64,000 nt of DNA, from contig JAEEOP010000032.1 in NCBI GenBank assembly GCA_016284295.1, forward strand, positions 1 through 64,000, written 5' to 3'. The translations under genes and the position numbers were made by a program. Positions 43,495 through 52,210 of the stretch are shown here, piece by piece; position 1 is the first letter of the stretch; each line of letters opens with the position of its first letter. Source of the DNA: Methanomassiliicoccaceae archaeon (GTDB taxonomy: Archaea; Thermoplasmatota; Thermoplasmata; Methanomassiliicoccales; Methanomethylophilaceae). Below the pieces are notes generated by a model. The model saw only the letters and a list, made by a program, of their open reading frames with translations, was not told the DNA's origin and did not search any database.

Positions 43495-46153
43495 CGACCT
43501 CCTCCGCCTCCAGATGGACGCTGTCCTCGGTGCATACCGGGTAGAACGGGCATTCGGAGCATCTGGCCTCCGGGTTGACAGGGAAGGACGTCCTGCTCCG
43601 CTCCATCATCTCCTTGTGCTTGGATGCCACCATGCCCATGACCTCCTCATAGGTCTTCAGCGGTATGACGACGGTGTCTCCGATGATCACCATGTCCGCC
43701 TTGATGCGGGATGCCACCTTCCTGACGGCCTTCTCAGCATCGCCCCTGTTGGTCTTGTTGTCGTTTAGGCCGGTCACGTCGAGTATGTTGGTGATCAGCG
43801 CATGGTCCTTGTCCCAATCGGCCGGATCGTCGGAGCCCATCTCCGATATGATGCCAAGGATGGCATCGGCGAAGGGTCTGAACTTCTTGCTGAGCCCTTT
43901 GCCGCCCTCTCTGGAGAGGTCCCTGGCCATATCCTCGCCGCAGACGATGTCCTTGATGCTTCCGCGTATGAGCTTGACGGTCCTGGTGTTCCTGTCGATG
44001 TCGAAGTCCTTGTCCGAGGATTCGATGTCGTTGTCCATCGCATAGAACAGTCTGAACTCGTCCCCGGGGACGTCCAGGGTCTGGAGCAGGGCCAGGTAGA
44101 TGACAGGTTGGAACTCCGGCCTGCGGGTATCGACGGTCAGGCCTTGGGCGATATTCGATGCCGATTTAGGCTTCGATGTCTTGTAATCGGTGATTATCCC
44201 GTTCCATAGCAGGTCCGCGATGCCGTATATCGGATAGTCCTTCGATATCAGACGGCTCTCGCACATCGAGCTGGTCATCTCCTTTCCCATGGACACCATG
44301 AAGATATTGGGGTGCTTCTTATCGGCCAGCGGGATGTTCAGCGGCGCCGCGGGCAGGCCGAGGGTATCGATGTACCTGACCAGGGAAGTCATCGCTTTGC
44401 GGATCTTGTCGTTGTCCAGCTCCTCCATCATCGGTGACGACAGTCCCGAGTAACGTTCGCCGATCAGGGTTATGAAGTGGTCTATGCCGAGGTCCTGTAC
44501 ATCCTGCGGATAGCAGACGTAGTATTCGGCGAATGCATGGATCAGGTTACCGAACTCGGTGTACTTCTCCTCGGGTGTCTTGAGGCCCTGACCGAAAAGG
44601 AAGCGACGAGGGCATGCGAAGTAGTTGTTGAACGATGATTTCGTGAAGTTCTCATGAATGCAGTCATCGGCCACGGGAACCATCTCCGGGTCGGAAGGCA
44701 TGCTCCCGTCCGAATCCTCGTGCCATCTGCCGCGTACGAAGTTGTCGCACATGTCGGAGAAGCTGCCCATCGGTCTGCCGTACACCAGGTCGAACAGGAG
44801 GCTGGGCCTGGCAGGTTTCCCTCCCTTGGTGGAATTGACGAAATAGTACCTGGCGGAGCCCTGCTGGATCAGGGCCGTGAGCTTCTGGACGTTGTTGTTC
44901 GTCTCCTCCTCGGCATCCAGATACCTCTTCCCGACCACCGGCCTGTTCCAATCCTGCTCCATGCCCAGATAGAGTACGACCGGCCTGTCGATGTAGACGG
45001 AATTGTTGCAGTCCACGAGCAGCACCCCTTTCTTCTCCTCGTCAGGGATCTGTTCGCTGTGCTTCAGCTCGTTGACGTTGTCGACCGCGTATACGATTTC
45101 GTTGAGGATGCTCTCCTTGATCCTGGTGCCGAACACCTTCAGCTCGTTCAGCATCATGGAGACTTGGATCCTGGATTTGGAGTCGCAGATGGCCTCGCAT
45201 ACCTCTCCGAAGGTACGGTCGCGGATGTCCCTCATCGTCTCCCACAGCAGAGGCCCCTTGCCCTTGAGCTCCCCGGGATCCTGCTTGCTGAGAAGGAATC
45301 CATCCTGGCCGACAGGGAAGAAGCCCTGGTAGTTGGAGAACAGTTCCTTGACGTTCCTGACCCTGATGGTCTCGAAGTCCATCGCCAATGATATGAACTG
45401 GAGGTAGTCCCTTATCTGAGAAAGGTCCCTCACGTTGAGGGAGTTGATGAACGGGATGTTCCTTCTGTAAAGGGCGGTCCTGACCGCATCCGCTATAGGG
45501 CTGGCGGTGTTGAGGACTATCGCCACATCGGAGGGGTTGTCCCTGTCGATCATGTCGACGGCGTTGTCGGCGATCTGGCGGTCGTTCCCCAGCTCGTAGA
45601 TGGTATCGATGCTGTAGTCCGCGTTCTTGAAGATGGATATCGGAGTGTGGTCTATCGGGATGAAATGCTTGTCGAGGTCGTTGAAGAGCTCCTCGGCGAT
45701 GACCGCCACGGGGATATCCGAGTACAGTTCGTTCCCGTTCTCCTCGGGGATGAAATCCCCCATGATCTTGTCCAGCGTCGGAAGCTCCCTGTAGGATTCG
45801 TATATCCTTTTGGCCCTGTTGCCGTGGAGGTTCGACTCGACATCCATGGTGTACTTGCGTATCTCCTTGATGTTCTCGACCTCGCTGTGGACGTACTTGA
45901 GGCCTAGTCCGGTCATGTCGGATACGGCAGAGATGACCTCCAGTTCGGTCAGGAACGGCTTGCCGAGGATCCTGGATCCCAGATAGGACGCTATCTGCTT
46001 CGGGGTGACGGCGAAATGGCCGACGATGGCCCTATCGAGCCTTGCGTTAAGGGCGGTGGCCAGAGCCGCATCTGTGGTGATGACCAGACCGTATTCGGAT
46101 ACCTCTTCGTAGAGCTCGTCGATGCTCTTCGCGCACTTCATCGGGACAGGCAT
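43481..46153 (-). CDS. AddB-like helicase-nuclease subunit with 4Fe-4S cysteines
   Basis: A protein of about 890 residues with the AddB plan: a helicase-like N-terminal half without a clear Walker A motif, then NYFACPRRFLFGQGL where the Cys is the first cluster ligand, a PD-(D/E)xK nuclease motif (ADLLWNGIITDYKTSKP), and a C-terminal CSECPFYPVC with the remaining cluster ligands. With the overlapping AddA-like gene it should resect double-strand ends. Several ATGs are possible (46195, 46153, 46141); a TATA-like TTATTACC near 46170 favours a short or leaderless message from 46153 or 46141. Confidence 0.82.
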   Translation of the reverse strand: MPVPMKCAKSIDELYEEVSEYGLVITTDAALATALNARLDRAIVGHFAVTPKQIASYLGSRILGKPFLTELEVISAVSDMTGLGLKYVHSEVENIKEIRKYTMDVESNLHGNRAKRIYESYRELPTLDKIMGDFIPEENGNELYSDIPVAVIAEELFNDLDKHFIPIDHTPISIFKNADYSIDTIYELGNDRQIADNAVDMIDRDNPSDVAIVLNTASPIADAVRTALYRRNIPFINSLNVRDLSQIRDYLQFISLAMDFETIRVRNVKELFSNYQGFFPVGQDGFLLSKQDPGELKGKGPLLWETMRDIRDRTFGEVCEAICDSKSRIQVSMMLNELKVFGTRIKESILNEIVYAVDNVNELKHSEQIPDEEKKGVLLVDCNNSVYIDRPVVLYLGMEQDWNRPVVGKRYLDAEEETNNNVQKLTALIQQGSARYYFVNSTKGGKPARPSLLFDLVYGRPMGSFSDMCDNFVRGRWHEDSDGSMPSDPEMVPVADDCIHENFTKSSFNNYFACPRRFLFGQGLKTPEEKYTEFGNLIHAFAEYYVCYPQDVQDLGIDHFITLIGERYSGLSSPMMEELDNDKIRKAMTSLVRYIDTLGLPAAPLNIPLADKKHPNIFMVSMGKEMTSSMCESRLISKDYPIYGIADLLWNGIITDYKTSKPKSASNIAQGLTVDTRRPEFQPVIYLALLQTLDVPGDEFRLFYAMDNDIESSDKDFDIDRNTRTVKLIRGSIKDIVCGEDMARDLSREGGKGLSKKFRPFADAILGIISEMGSDDPADWDKDHALITNILDVTGLNDNKTNRGDAEKAVRKVASRIKADMVIIGDTVVIPLKTYEEVMGMVASKHKEMMERSRTSFPVNPEARCSECPFYPVCTEDSVHLEAEEVDDDE

Positions 46154-46294
46154 CGTCTGTAGGGTAATAAGCACCTCGGTCGGATGCAACAACATGTCCT
46201 GTTACCGTAACAGTCAAGCATCCATACCGGACCGTTCTGGACATCCTGGCGTAGCGTTCGCGGGTTTTTATCGTAGATCCGGTATCATTCCCGC

Positions 46295-46822
46295 ATGGAC
46301 GATGTTTATGTCGTGGAGGCCGCATTCACGGGGCCCCGCGGTTTCCCCGTGGACAGGGTGATCGAGGTCGCAGTGTGCAGGATGCACCGCGATGGAGAGG
46401 ATTTCGATACTGTTTACGATTCGTTCGTCCATGCCGACCCGATGGACATCGGCAAGGATTCGCTGGATTTCATCCAGGAGAACTACGGGGTGACTGCAGA
46501 GACGCTCTATGCCGCGCCTCCCGTGGAAGTTGTGGCCAAGGAGCTTCTGGAGAAGCTGAGGGACACCGAATGCACCTCGTTCGATGTGAACCATACGTTC
46601 GGAAGGTTCCTCTGCGTGGAGCCCTGGGATCTGAACGGGGAGCTGGAGCTTTTCCCCTCGATATCCTCCAGGCTGCCTCCGGAGTACTGCAAGACACTGG
46701 AGGAGGCATATGATTACGTCACGCCGGGAAATCCGATGGGCGTGGAGGGCAGGACCGCGATGGATCGCTGTCTCATGTCCACCTCCATCATGATGAAGCT
46801 GCGCAAGACTGGATATTTCTGA
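46295..46822 (+). CDS. Degenerate DnaQ-like exonuclease paralogue (probable pseudoenzyme)
   Basis: A 175-residue protein alignable by eye with the exonuclease at 37334: VYVVEAAFTG against IYVLDTETTG, SFDVNHTFGRFLCVEPWDLNG against AYNVGYDMKKFLYLDPWCLNG, and the PEY and DPAG/NPMG blocks. Motif I Asp and Glu are Glu and Ala here, and the motif III HRALSD is GRTAMD, so the metal ligands are lost. It should not be catalytic; it may bind nucleic acid or a partner. It is divergent from the AddB-like gene. TTTTTATCG about 27 bases before the ATG suggests a leaderless transcript. Confidence 0.75.
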   Translation: MDDVYVVEAAFTGPRGFPVDRVIEVAVCRMHRDGEDFDTVYDSFVHADPMDIGKDSLDFIQENYGVTAETLYAAPPVEVVAKELLEKLRDTECTSFDVNHTFGRFLCVEPWDLNGELELFPSISSRLPPEYCKTLEEAYDYVTPGNPMGVEGRTAMDRCLMSTSIMMKLRKTGYF

Positions 46823-46828
46823 TGTTGA

Positions 46829-47248
46829 TCAACGTACGACTATGCTCGTACTTGCCAATGAATCCAGCACGGACAGCAGGAAGAGTATCGCATAGATGAA
46901 TCCCATTCCGATGCCTGCGATGGTCTTGAAGACGCTGACGAAGAACTCCGGGATCGGGAACAGCAGAAGAGTGATCGCTCCGATGGCGAAGAAAAGGCCC
47001 AGGAGCAGGAACACGTATCCTCTTTTCTGCCTGTAGTTACGGTAGATTTGACCGAGACCCAATATGCCGAAGAAACCGGGCACGATCGAGAGGATCATGC
47101 GTATGGTGTTCGATTTGCCCTTGGCATCGGTGCCTCCGCTCTTCTTCTCGGTCTTCGCCGGCTCCGGCGGGATCTTGGCGTAGCATTTGGGACAAGTCAG
47201 GCTGTTGGATGGTACCGGCTCACCGCATTTGGGGCAATAACGAGTCAT
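46829..47248 (-). CDS. Zinc-ribbon membrane protein
   Basis: A 139-residue protein. Residues 3-25 form one zinc ribbon (RYCPKCGEPVP ... CPKCYAKIP). A Lys-rich linker and three or four helices follow, beginning MILSIVPGFFGILGLGQIYRNYRQKRGY. The VPGFFxIxGLGQ segment is shared with the protein at 2933-3427, so they are paralogues with one and two ribbons. ATG 47248 overlaps the stop of the thioesterase gene (ATGA), with AGGAGG 5 bases upstream. Function unknown. Confidence 0.8.
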   Translation of the reverse strand: MTRYCPKCGEPVPSNSLTCPKCYAKIPPEPAKTEKKSGGTDAKGKSNTIRMILSIVPGFFGILGLGQIYRNYRQKRGYVFLLLGLFFAIGAITLLLFPIPEFFVSVFKTIAGIGMGFIYAILFLLSVLDSLASTSIVVR

Positions 47249-47679
47249 TCTGTCCTCCTGATGACGAATCCTGTGCATACGGCCGAGGCGATCAGCTTGC
47301 CTTCGGTGCTGTACACCCTCACGTCAAAGATTCCCAACGACCTGGACAGATTTATCGGCTTTGCTACGCACCTGAGGTCCGAGTTCCCCGGGCGGTAGTA
47401 TTTCACCTCTATGCTCTGGCCGGTCCCGTCGCGGGTCATGTTCGAGATGATGGCGAACGTGTGGTCTATTAGGGAGTAGATCACGCCTCCGTGCATCCTG
47501 CCCATGCTGTTGAGCATGAAAGGCTGCATCTTCATGGTGCATACGACCTCGTCCAGCGATGCGCTCTCGATCTCCAATCCCAAATATCTGGCGAAGGGGG
47601 CGTCGAAGACCTCCGATATGCGTTCGGCGTACGGTCTGGCATCCTCTGAAAGCTTCGGCATGAGGGTATCCATGTCCAT
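47245..47679 (-). CDS. PaaI-type hotdog thioesterase
   Basis: A 144-residue hotdog fold. The signature NSMGRMHGGVIYSLIDHTFAI has the HGGxxxxLxD active-site helix of the PaaI/YdiI group, in which the catalytic Asp follows HGG. It should hydrolyse an acyl-CoA thioester. TATA-like AAATATTA lies about 30 bases before ATG 47679 and there is no Shine-Dalgarno sequence, so a leaderless start is preferred over ATG 47718. It is first in an operon with the zinc-ribbon protein. Confidence 0.82.
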   Translation of the reverse strand: MDMDTLMPKLSEDARPYAERISEVFDAPFARYLGLEIESASLDEVVCTMKMQPFMLNSMGRMHGGVIYSLIDHTFAIISNMTRDGTGQSIEVKYYRPGNSDLRCVAKPINLSRSLGIFDVRVYSTEGKLIASAVCTGFVIRRTE

Positions 47680-47805
47680 GCGCGGTCGGAAAAGGAGGCC
47701 CGACTTAATATTTTGCATAGGTACATCGGAATTGTTGGGACTGCGGAAACAGGAGCCCGACGTTCGAAGATAGCGGTTATATTGTCGTTAGGATATGGGT
47801 TGCCG

Positions 47806-49203
47806 ATGCCCGAGACGATAACCGTAACGGAACTTAACACCCGCGTGAAGGAGCTCTTCCTCAAGACTCCGGCGATCAACGATGTATGGGTCAGCGGGGA
47901 GATCTCGGGCCTCAGGAAGTACCCCTCGGGCTATTATTTCGTCCTGAAGGATGCCACCAGCGAGATCCACGCGGTCATGTTCAACTCCGCACGCATGCGC
48001 ATCGACTTTGAGCCGCAGGAGAACATGAAGGTCCGCGCGTTCGGGAGCATAGGGATGTACGTCCCCAGAGGAACATATCAGTTCATAGTTGAGGTCATGC
48101 AGAAATCAGGTCTCGGAGACAGGTACATCGCCTTCGAGGCGCTGAAGAAGAAACTGGGCGAGGAGGGGCTGTTTGACGAATCCCATAAGCGGAAGCTCCC
48201 GCCCTATCCAAAGAAGATAGGGGTGGTGACATCGCAGAGCGGGGCGGTCATCCACGACATCATCATGACATCCGCATCTAGATACACCGCCGACATAATC
48301 TTGGCGCCGGCGAAGGTCCAGGGGGACGGAGCGGCCGAGAGCATCGTTGATGGTATCCGCATCCTCAACAAGGCGGATGTGGACGTGATCATCGTCGGCA
48401 GGGGAGGAGGTTCCATCGAGGACCTCTGGGCTTTCAACGAGGAGATCGTCGCCAGGGCCATCTACAACTCCAGGGTGCCCGTTGTCTCTGCCGTAGGGCA
48501 CGAGACGGATTTCACAATCGCCGATTTCGTCGCCGATGCCAGGGCCCCGACCCCCACCGGAGCCGCAGCTCTCATACTCCGTGACAAGGCGGAGATCGAC
48601 GCAGAGATGGATGCCCTCTCCACGAGGCTTCAGAGGGCTATGCAATCGCAGATGAGGTCCGAGAGGCACGCGTTCGAGATACTGGATTCCAAATTGGACC
48701 TTAGGTCGGCCATGGAGGGCCTGGACATGCATGCGATGCACCTGGACGACCTCATGAGGACGGCCGAGCATCGTATTTCATCGATGCTCTCGGACATGAA
48801 GGGACGTTACAATGCGGTCGATCTCGGGCTCCGCCCATCCAGGGCCCTGGAGGACATGGAGGCATTGGGCGAGAGGGTGGAGGTATCCCTGGAGAGGATC
48901 CGTGTCAGGACCTCGTCCACACTTGAGAATCGCAGGGCGATCCTTGAAGGCATCCAGGACAGGCCCGACAGGGCCATAAGCAAGGGTCTCCAGGACCTCG
49001 ATTCCCGCATGGCCGCGGATTCGAAGATGCTGGACGGCCTCAACCCGCTGAATGTCCTGAACAGGGGATACAGCATGATAACATCCGAGGATGGCAAGGT
49101 CCTCACATCCATAGACGACATCGAAGTGGATGACAGCGTAAGGATACACATGCGCGACGGCACCGCCGACGCCGAGATAAGGAAGAAGGAGAAGAGAACA
49201 TGA
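47806..49203 (+). CDS. xseA: Exodeoxyribonuclease VII large subunit
   Basis: A 465-residue XseA. The OB-fold domain starts ITVTELNTRVKELFLKTPAINDVWVSGEISGLRKYPSGYYFVLKD. The catalytic domain has KIGVVTSQSGAVIHDI, ILAPAKVQGDGAAESIVDGI, VIIVGRGGGSIEDLWAFNEE and SAVGHETDFTIADFVADARAPTPTGAA. A long coiled-coil arm follows. It degrades single-stranded DNA together with XseB. ATG 47806 matches the family N-terminus; a TATA-like GGTTATATTG lies about 27 bases upstream, so it is probably leaderless. It is a bacterial-type enzyme in an archaeon, probably ancient transfer. Confidence 0.94.
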   Translation: MPETITVTELNTRVKELFLKTPAINDVWVSGEISGLRKYPSGYYFVLKDATSEIHAVMFNSARMRIDFEPQENMKVRAFGSIGMYVPRGTYQFIVEVMQKSGLGDRYIAFEALKKKLGEEGLFDESHKRKLPPYPKKIGVVTSQSGAVIHDIIMTSASRYTADIILAPAKVQGDGAAESIVDGIRILNKADVDVIIVGRGGGSIEDLWAFNEEIVARAIYNSRVPVVSAVGHETDFTIADFVADARAPTPTGAAALILRDKAEIDAEMDALSTRLQRAMQSQMRSERHAFEILDSKLDLRSAMEGLDMHAMHLDDLMRTAEHRISSMLSDMKGRYNAVDLGLRPSRALEDMEALGERVEVSLERIRVRTSSTLENRRAILEGIQDRPDRAISKGLQDLDSRMAADSKMLDGLNPLNVLNRGYSMITSEDGKVLTSIDDIEVDDSVRIHMRDGTADAEIRKKEKRT

Positions 49204-49442
49204 GCGGATACGAAGAGGAAGTCGAGCAGATGAGCTTCGAGGAGAGCATAAAGACCCTCGAAGAACTGGTGAAGGAGCTGGAGGCCGGAGGTCTCGACCT
49301 GGACAAGAGCATAGAGATCTACGAGAAGGCGGTCATCCTCCGCAACCACTGCAGGAAGATCCTGGACGAGAGCGAGAGGAAGATCCAGAAGATCATGGAG
49401 TCCTCCGGACAGCTCAAGACAGAGGATTTCGAAGTCGATTGA
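49200..49442 (+). CDS. xseB: Exodeoxyribonuclease VII small subunit
   Basis: An 80-residue helical hairpin: MSFEESIKTLEELVKELEAGGLDLDKSIEIYEKAVILRNHC, the XseB signature, plus a short acidic tail. Several copies bind the coiled-coil arm of XseA. Its ATG overlaps the xseA stop (ATGA), giving coupled translation. It converges on the DUF4435 gene with a 29-base overlap. Confidence 0.93.
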   Translation: MSGYEEEVEQMSFEESIKTLEELVKELEAGGLDLDKSIEIYEKAVILRNHCRKILDESERKIQKIMESSGQLKTEDFEVD

Positions 49443-50289
49443 CCCGCCAGAGGGACAGCCCTCTGGATTCCACCCAATCCTTCGATACGCGATACAGTTC
49501 CGTATCGTCGAAATCGTCGAAGGAGAACGCCAGCCTGAGCGACCCGCCGAGGCTGCCCTCGTTTATGTTCGCCGTGTTGTAGGTGCCGAATATATCCTTC
49601 AATCCTATCAGCAGCACTTTGACGGAATCATGGCCTCTGGCGATGCGCTCCTTGTCCTGGAAGAGCTGCGACTGTTGGTGAAGGTCCCTCAGGGCGTTTC
49701 TGTAGGACAGTTCGCAGCCTTCCGTGTTCCTGATCACCGCCTGGACCATCTTCGTCTCGTCGATGCGGAGGGTCCTGCGGTCTATGAAATCCCTGAAATC
49801 CAGGTCCTTGAAGTCCAGATTGTATCCGCGGAGGAACGATACGTACATGAAAAGGCCTAGCGGGTAAGATGCGGAGATTATGACGTCCCTTATGGGGCCG
49901 TTCTGCTTCTCGAAACGCTCCAGACGGTCGCGGTCCGCATACTCTATCAGCACATCCGACAGGGCATGGCTGTTGATGAGCATCATCTCCAGGTCGCGGT
50001 AATCCGTGTAGAACACGGGCTTCTCCATGCTCTTGCCCTTCATCTCGTCCAGGTCCCTGTCCACTATGCCGATGACCTTCGCATCCCTGCGGGCGATCAT
50101 CTTGCGGACGCACGAAAGCACGTTCGTCTTGGAATACGCTGACAGGACCCTCACACGGTCCCTGTCCACGAATTTTGAGTATAATCTCTGATCAGTATTT
50201 CCCTCGGTCATGACGATGGTCCCCTTGAAGAGGGACCTGTTCATCGAGATCTGGTTGCAGATGTCGTCGGTCGTCAGGTATTTACGCAT
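49414..50289 (-). CDS. DUF4435 TOPRIM-like protein (AriB-like)
   Basis: A 291-residue protein. The TOPRIM-type acidic residues are visible in IVMTEGNTDQRLYSKF (Glu) and KVIGIVDRDLDEMKG (DxD), followed by FYTDYRDLEMMLI, a typical DUF4435 block. In PARIS defence systems a DUF4435 TOPRIM nuclease (AriB) is held by an AAA_15 ATPase (AriA) and is released when phage anti-restriction proteins are sensed. Here it overlaps an AAA ATPase gene by 8 bases (ATGCGTAA) in that arrangement. The assignment to PARIS is an inference from domain pairing. Confidence 0.75.
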   Translation of the reverse strand: MRKYLTTDDICNQISMNRSLFKGTIVMTEGNTDQRLYSKFVDRDRVRVLSAYSKTNVLSCVRKMIARRDAKVIGIVDRDLDEMKGKSMEKPVFYTDYRDLEMMLINSHALSDVLIEYADRDRLERFEKQNGPIRDVIISASYPLGLFMYVSFLRGYNLDFKDLDFRDFIDRRTLRIDETKMVQAVIRNTEGCELSYRNALRDLHQQSQLFQDKERIARGHDSVKVLLIGLKDIFGTYNTANINEGSLGGSLRLAFSFDDFDDTELYRVSKDWVESRGLSLWRVNRLRNPLS

Positions 50290-51319
50290 TCTTACACACC
50301 AGTTCCTGTGCGAGGTCCCATTTGTCGTGGATCACCTGAGGAGAGTGTGTGGTAATCACCATCTGTATCCTCCTGATCCTGCTGATGTCGCTGAAATAAT
50401 CGCCCAGCATCTGCTGCCAGGAGACATGGAGGGATATCTCCGGTTCGTCCACAATGAGCAGGCTGTCCGTCTGGCAGTGGAACAGGATGGAGTAGAAGAT
50501 GACCAGGATCTGCCTCTCTCCGGAGGACAGCTTGGTGATGGGAAGGGATGTGCCGTTCCTCATCGTGATGGTTATCTTCCCGGAACCTGTGACGTCCAGG
50601 GTCTTGTTAATCAGGATGTTGTTCACGATGTCCTTGAAGACTATGATCGATTCCGCCAAGGGGTAGTTGCGGTCCACATAGTCCGATACGGCGAAGGCAA
50701 GGTCCTCATACGCTTGCCTGTTATCCATCAGATCGTATCTCGATGGAGGGAACCTGAGCTGGTCGGGGATCCTGGGCTGGAAACCCGCATCCGATATGAA
50801 GTCGAGCTTGGCTTTGAGGTCCTTGCACCAGAACTCCAGCTCGCTGTCGGTGAACGCCTTCCTCCCGTCCTTGGGAGGGATGGATAATTCGGTATCATCC
50901 TTTGCACGGCGGATGGTCTCGTACAGCTCCTGGGCGTAGTATTCGAGGGTGTTGACGATGTGCCCGTCCTTCTTCTTGAGTGTCATACGCTCCGGCGGGA
51001 GGTAGTTGATGTCCAGCAGGTTCTCCACATCCTCGTATGTGACGTCGGACACACCCGATTTCTGCATCTGCAGCGAGACCTTGCCGTCGACGTTGTTGAC
51101 TATTAGCATGGAACCGTCATCGAAATCGATGAAGAGCTTGCTGAAAGGCGTCTCGCTGATGAACTCCGCATCGCCCTTGAACAGGCTGTAGACTAGATGC
51201 ATCAGGATGGTCTTCCCGTAGCCGTTGGGGGAGTGAAGGAACGTGAGGTCCGGGTTGAGATTCAGATCGTAGTCGAACTCGTTGAAAAGACCCTGTACAC
51301 GGACCGACTTTAACTTCAT
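50282..51319 (-). CDS. AAA/ABC-type ATPase (AriA-like)
   Basis: A 345-residue ATPase of the SMC/RecF/AAA_15 class: LNPDLTFLHSPNGYGKTILMHL (Walker A), then a central insertion, ITKLSSGERQILVIFYSILF (ABC signature) and LLIVDEPEISLHVSWQQML (Walker B with Glu), and VITTHSPQVI (switch His). It is first in a two-gene unit with a DUF4435 protein. The combination matches PARIS (AriA + AriB) or an OLD-like split system. An A/T-rich TATA-like stretch, AAATAATTATAAAAG, lies just upstream of the start (near 51340-51358). Confidence 0.8.
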   Translation of the reverse strand: MKLKSVRVQGLFNEFDYDLNLNPDLTFLHSPNGYGKTILMHLVYSLFKGDAEFISETPFSKLFIDFDDGSMLIVNNVDGKVSLQMQKSGVSDVTYEDVENLLDINYLPPERMTLKKKDGHIVNTLEYYAQELYETIRRAKDDTELSIPPKDGRKAFTDSELEFWCKDLKAKLDFISDAGFQPRIPDQLRFPPSRYDLMDNRQAYEDLAFAVSDYVDRNYPLAESIIVFKDIVNNILINKTLDVTGSGKITITMRNGTSLPITKLSSGERQILVIFYSILFHCQTDSLLIVDEPEISLHVSWQQMLGDYFSDISRIRRIQMVITTHSPQVIHDKWDLAQELVCKNA

Positions 51320-51378
51320 GCCAAGGAATCGGAATCGGTCTATAAATAATTATAAAAGCACAATAATGCCACCTTAAA

Positions 51379-52206
51379 ATGTCCAACGACGACGCATTGC
51401 AGGGTATATCGGCCGATATCACGGCCGGTCGCAAGGATGGTCTCTCAGACAGGATACTGGCCGTCGCGCAGTCCACCGAGGATCCGTTCGATATTCTCAA
51501 GCTAATGTCCCTGCTGAAGCTCCTCCCCCGTGATTTCGTGGAATCCAAGGTGGCCGAGATCGTCGTTTCCAAGGCGGACAGCTCCAACGGGCTGTCTCTC
51601 GCCAACGGGCTATACAATCTGGGATGCCACGTACAGGCATCCGATATCCTGAGGAAGCTCGAGCCCAGCGACCAGGTCGAGAGGCTGAGATGCAGATGCC
51701 TCTGCGACATGGAGGAGTACGAATACGCCTTGGAGGTCTACAATCTCATCAAAGAGCCTGTCATCAACGACAAGGTCCTCAAGTGCAGACTCCTATCGTC
51801 AGTGGGGGAGCACAAGAAGGCCATCGCGGCATCCGAGGAGCTCCTCCGCGAGTACCCTAAGGATTACGATGTCCGTGTGACCTATACCAATGCGCTGATG
51901 ATGGGCGGCCACAACAAGGAGGCCCTCAAATACGCCCGCGAGGGCCTGAAGGAGAAGACCGCGGACGCCAACGCCGTCGCGGCATACGTCCTCTGGGTCC
52001 AAGGCAACATCAAGGCGGCCGGAGGATACGCATCGAGGGCCGTCCAGATGGACAACACCCATATCGGAGCCATGGGAGTGCTCGGCATCTGCCTCGCGCT
52101 CAAGGGCGAGTATGAGAAGGCGAAGATCACGGCCGGCGCCATAAACGAGCTCTCCCCTGGCAACAGGGTCGCCATAGAAGTCCTGTCTTATTGCGAAGGG
52201 CACTGA
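51379..52206 (+). CDS. Tetratricopeptide-repeat protein
   Basis: A 275-residue all-helical protein with TPR-like units from about residue 70: GLSLANGLYNLGCHVQASDILRKL, RCRCLCDMEEYEYALEVYNLI, LSSVGEHKKAIAASEELLREYP, TNALMMGGHNKEALKYAREGL and AYVLWVQGNIKAAGGYASRAV. It is a scaffold for protein contacts; partner unknown. Divergent from the AriA-like gene with 59 bases between, so the promoters face each other. Confidence 0.8.
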   Translation: MSNDDALQGISADITAGRKDGLSDRILAVAQSTEDPFDILKLMSLLKLLPRDFVESKVAEIVVSKADSSNGLSLANGLYNLGCHVQASDILRKLEPSDQVERLRCRCLCDMEEYEYALEVYNLIKEPVINDKVLKCRLLSSVGEHKKAIAASEELLREYPKDYDVRVTYTNALMMGGHNKEALKYAREGLKEKTADANAVAAYVLWVQGNIKAAGGYASRAVQMDNTHIGAMGVLGICLALKGEYEKAKITAGAINELSPGNRVAIEVLSYCEGH

Positions 52207-52210
52207 CCCT

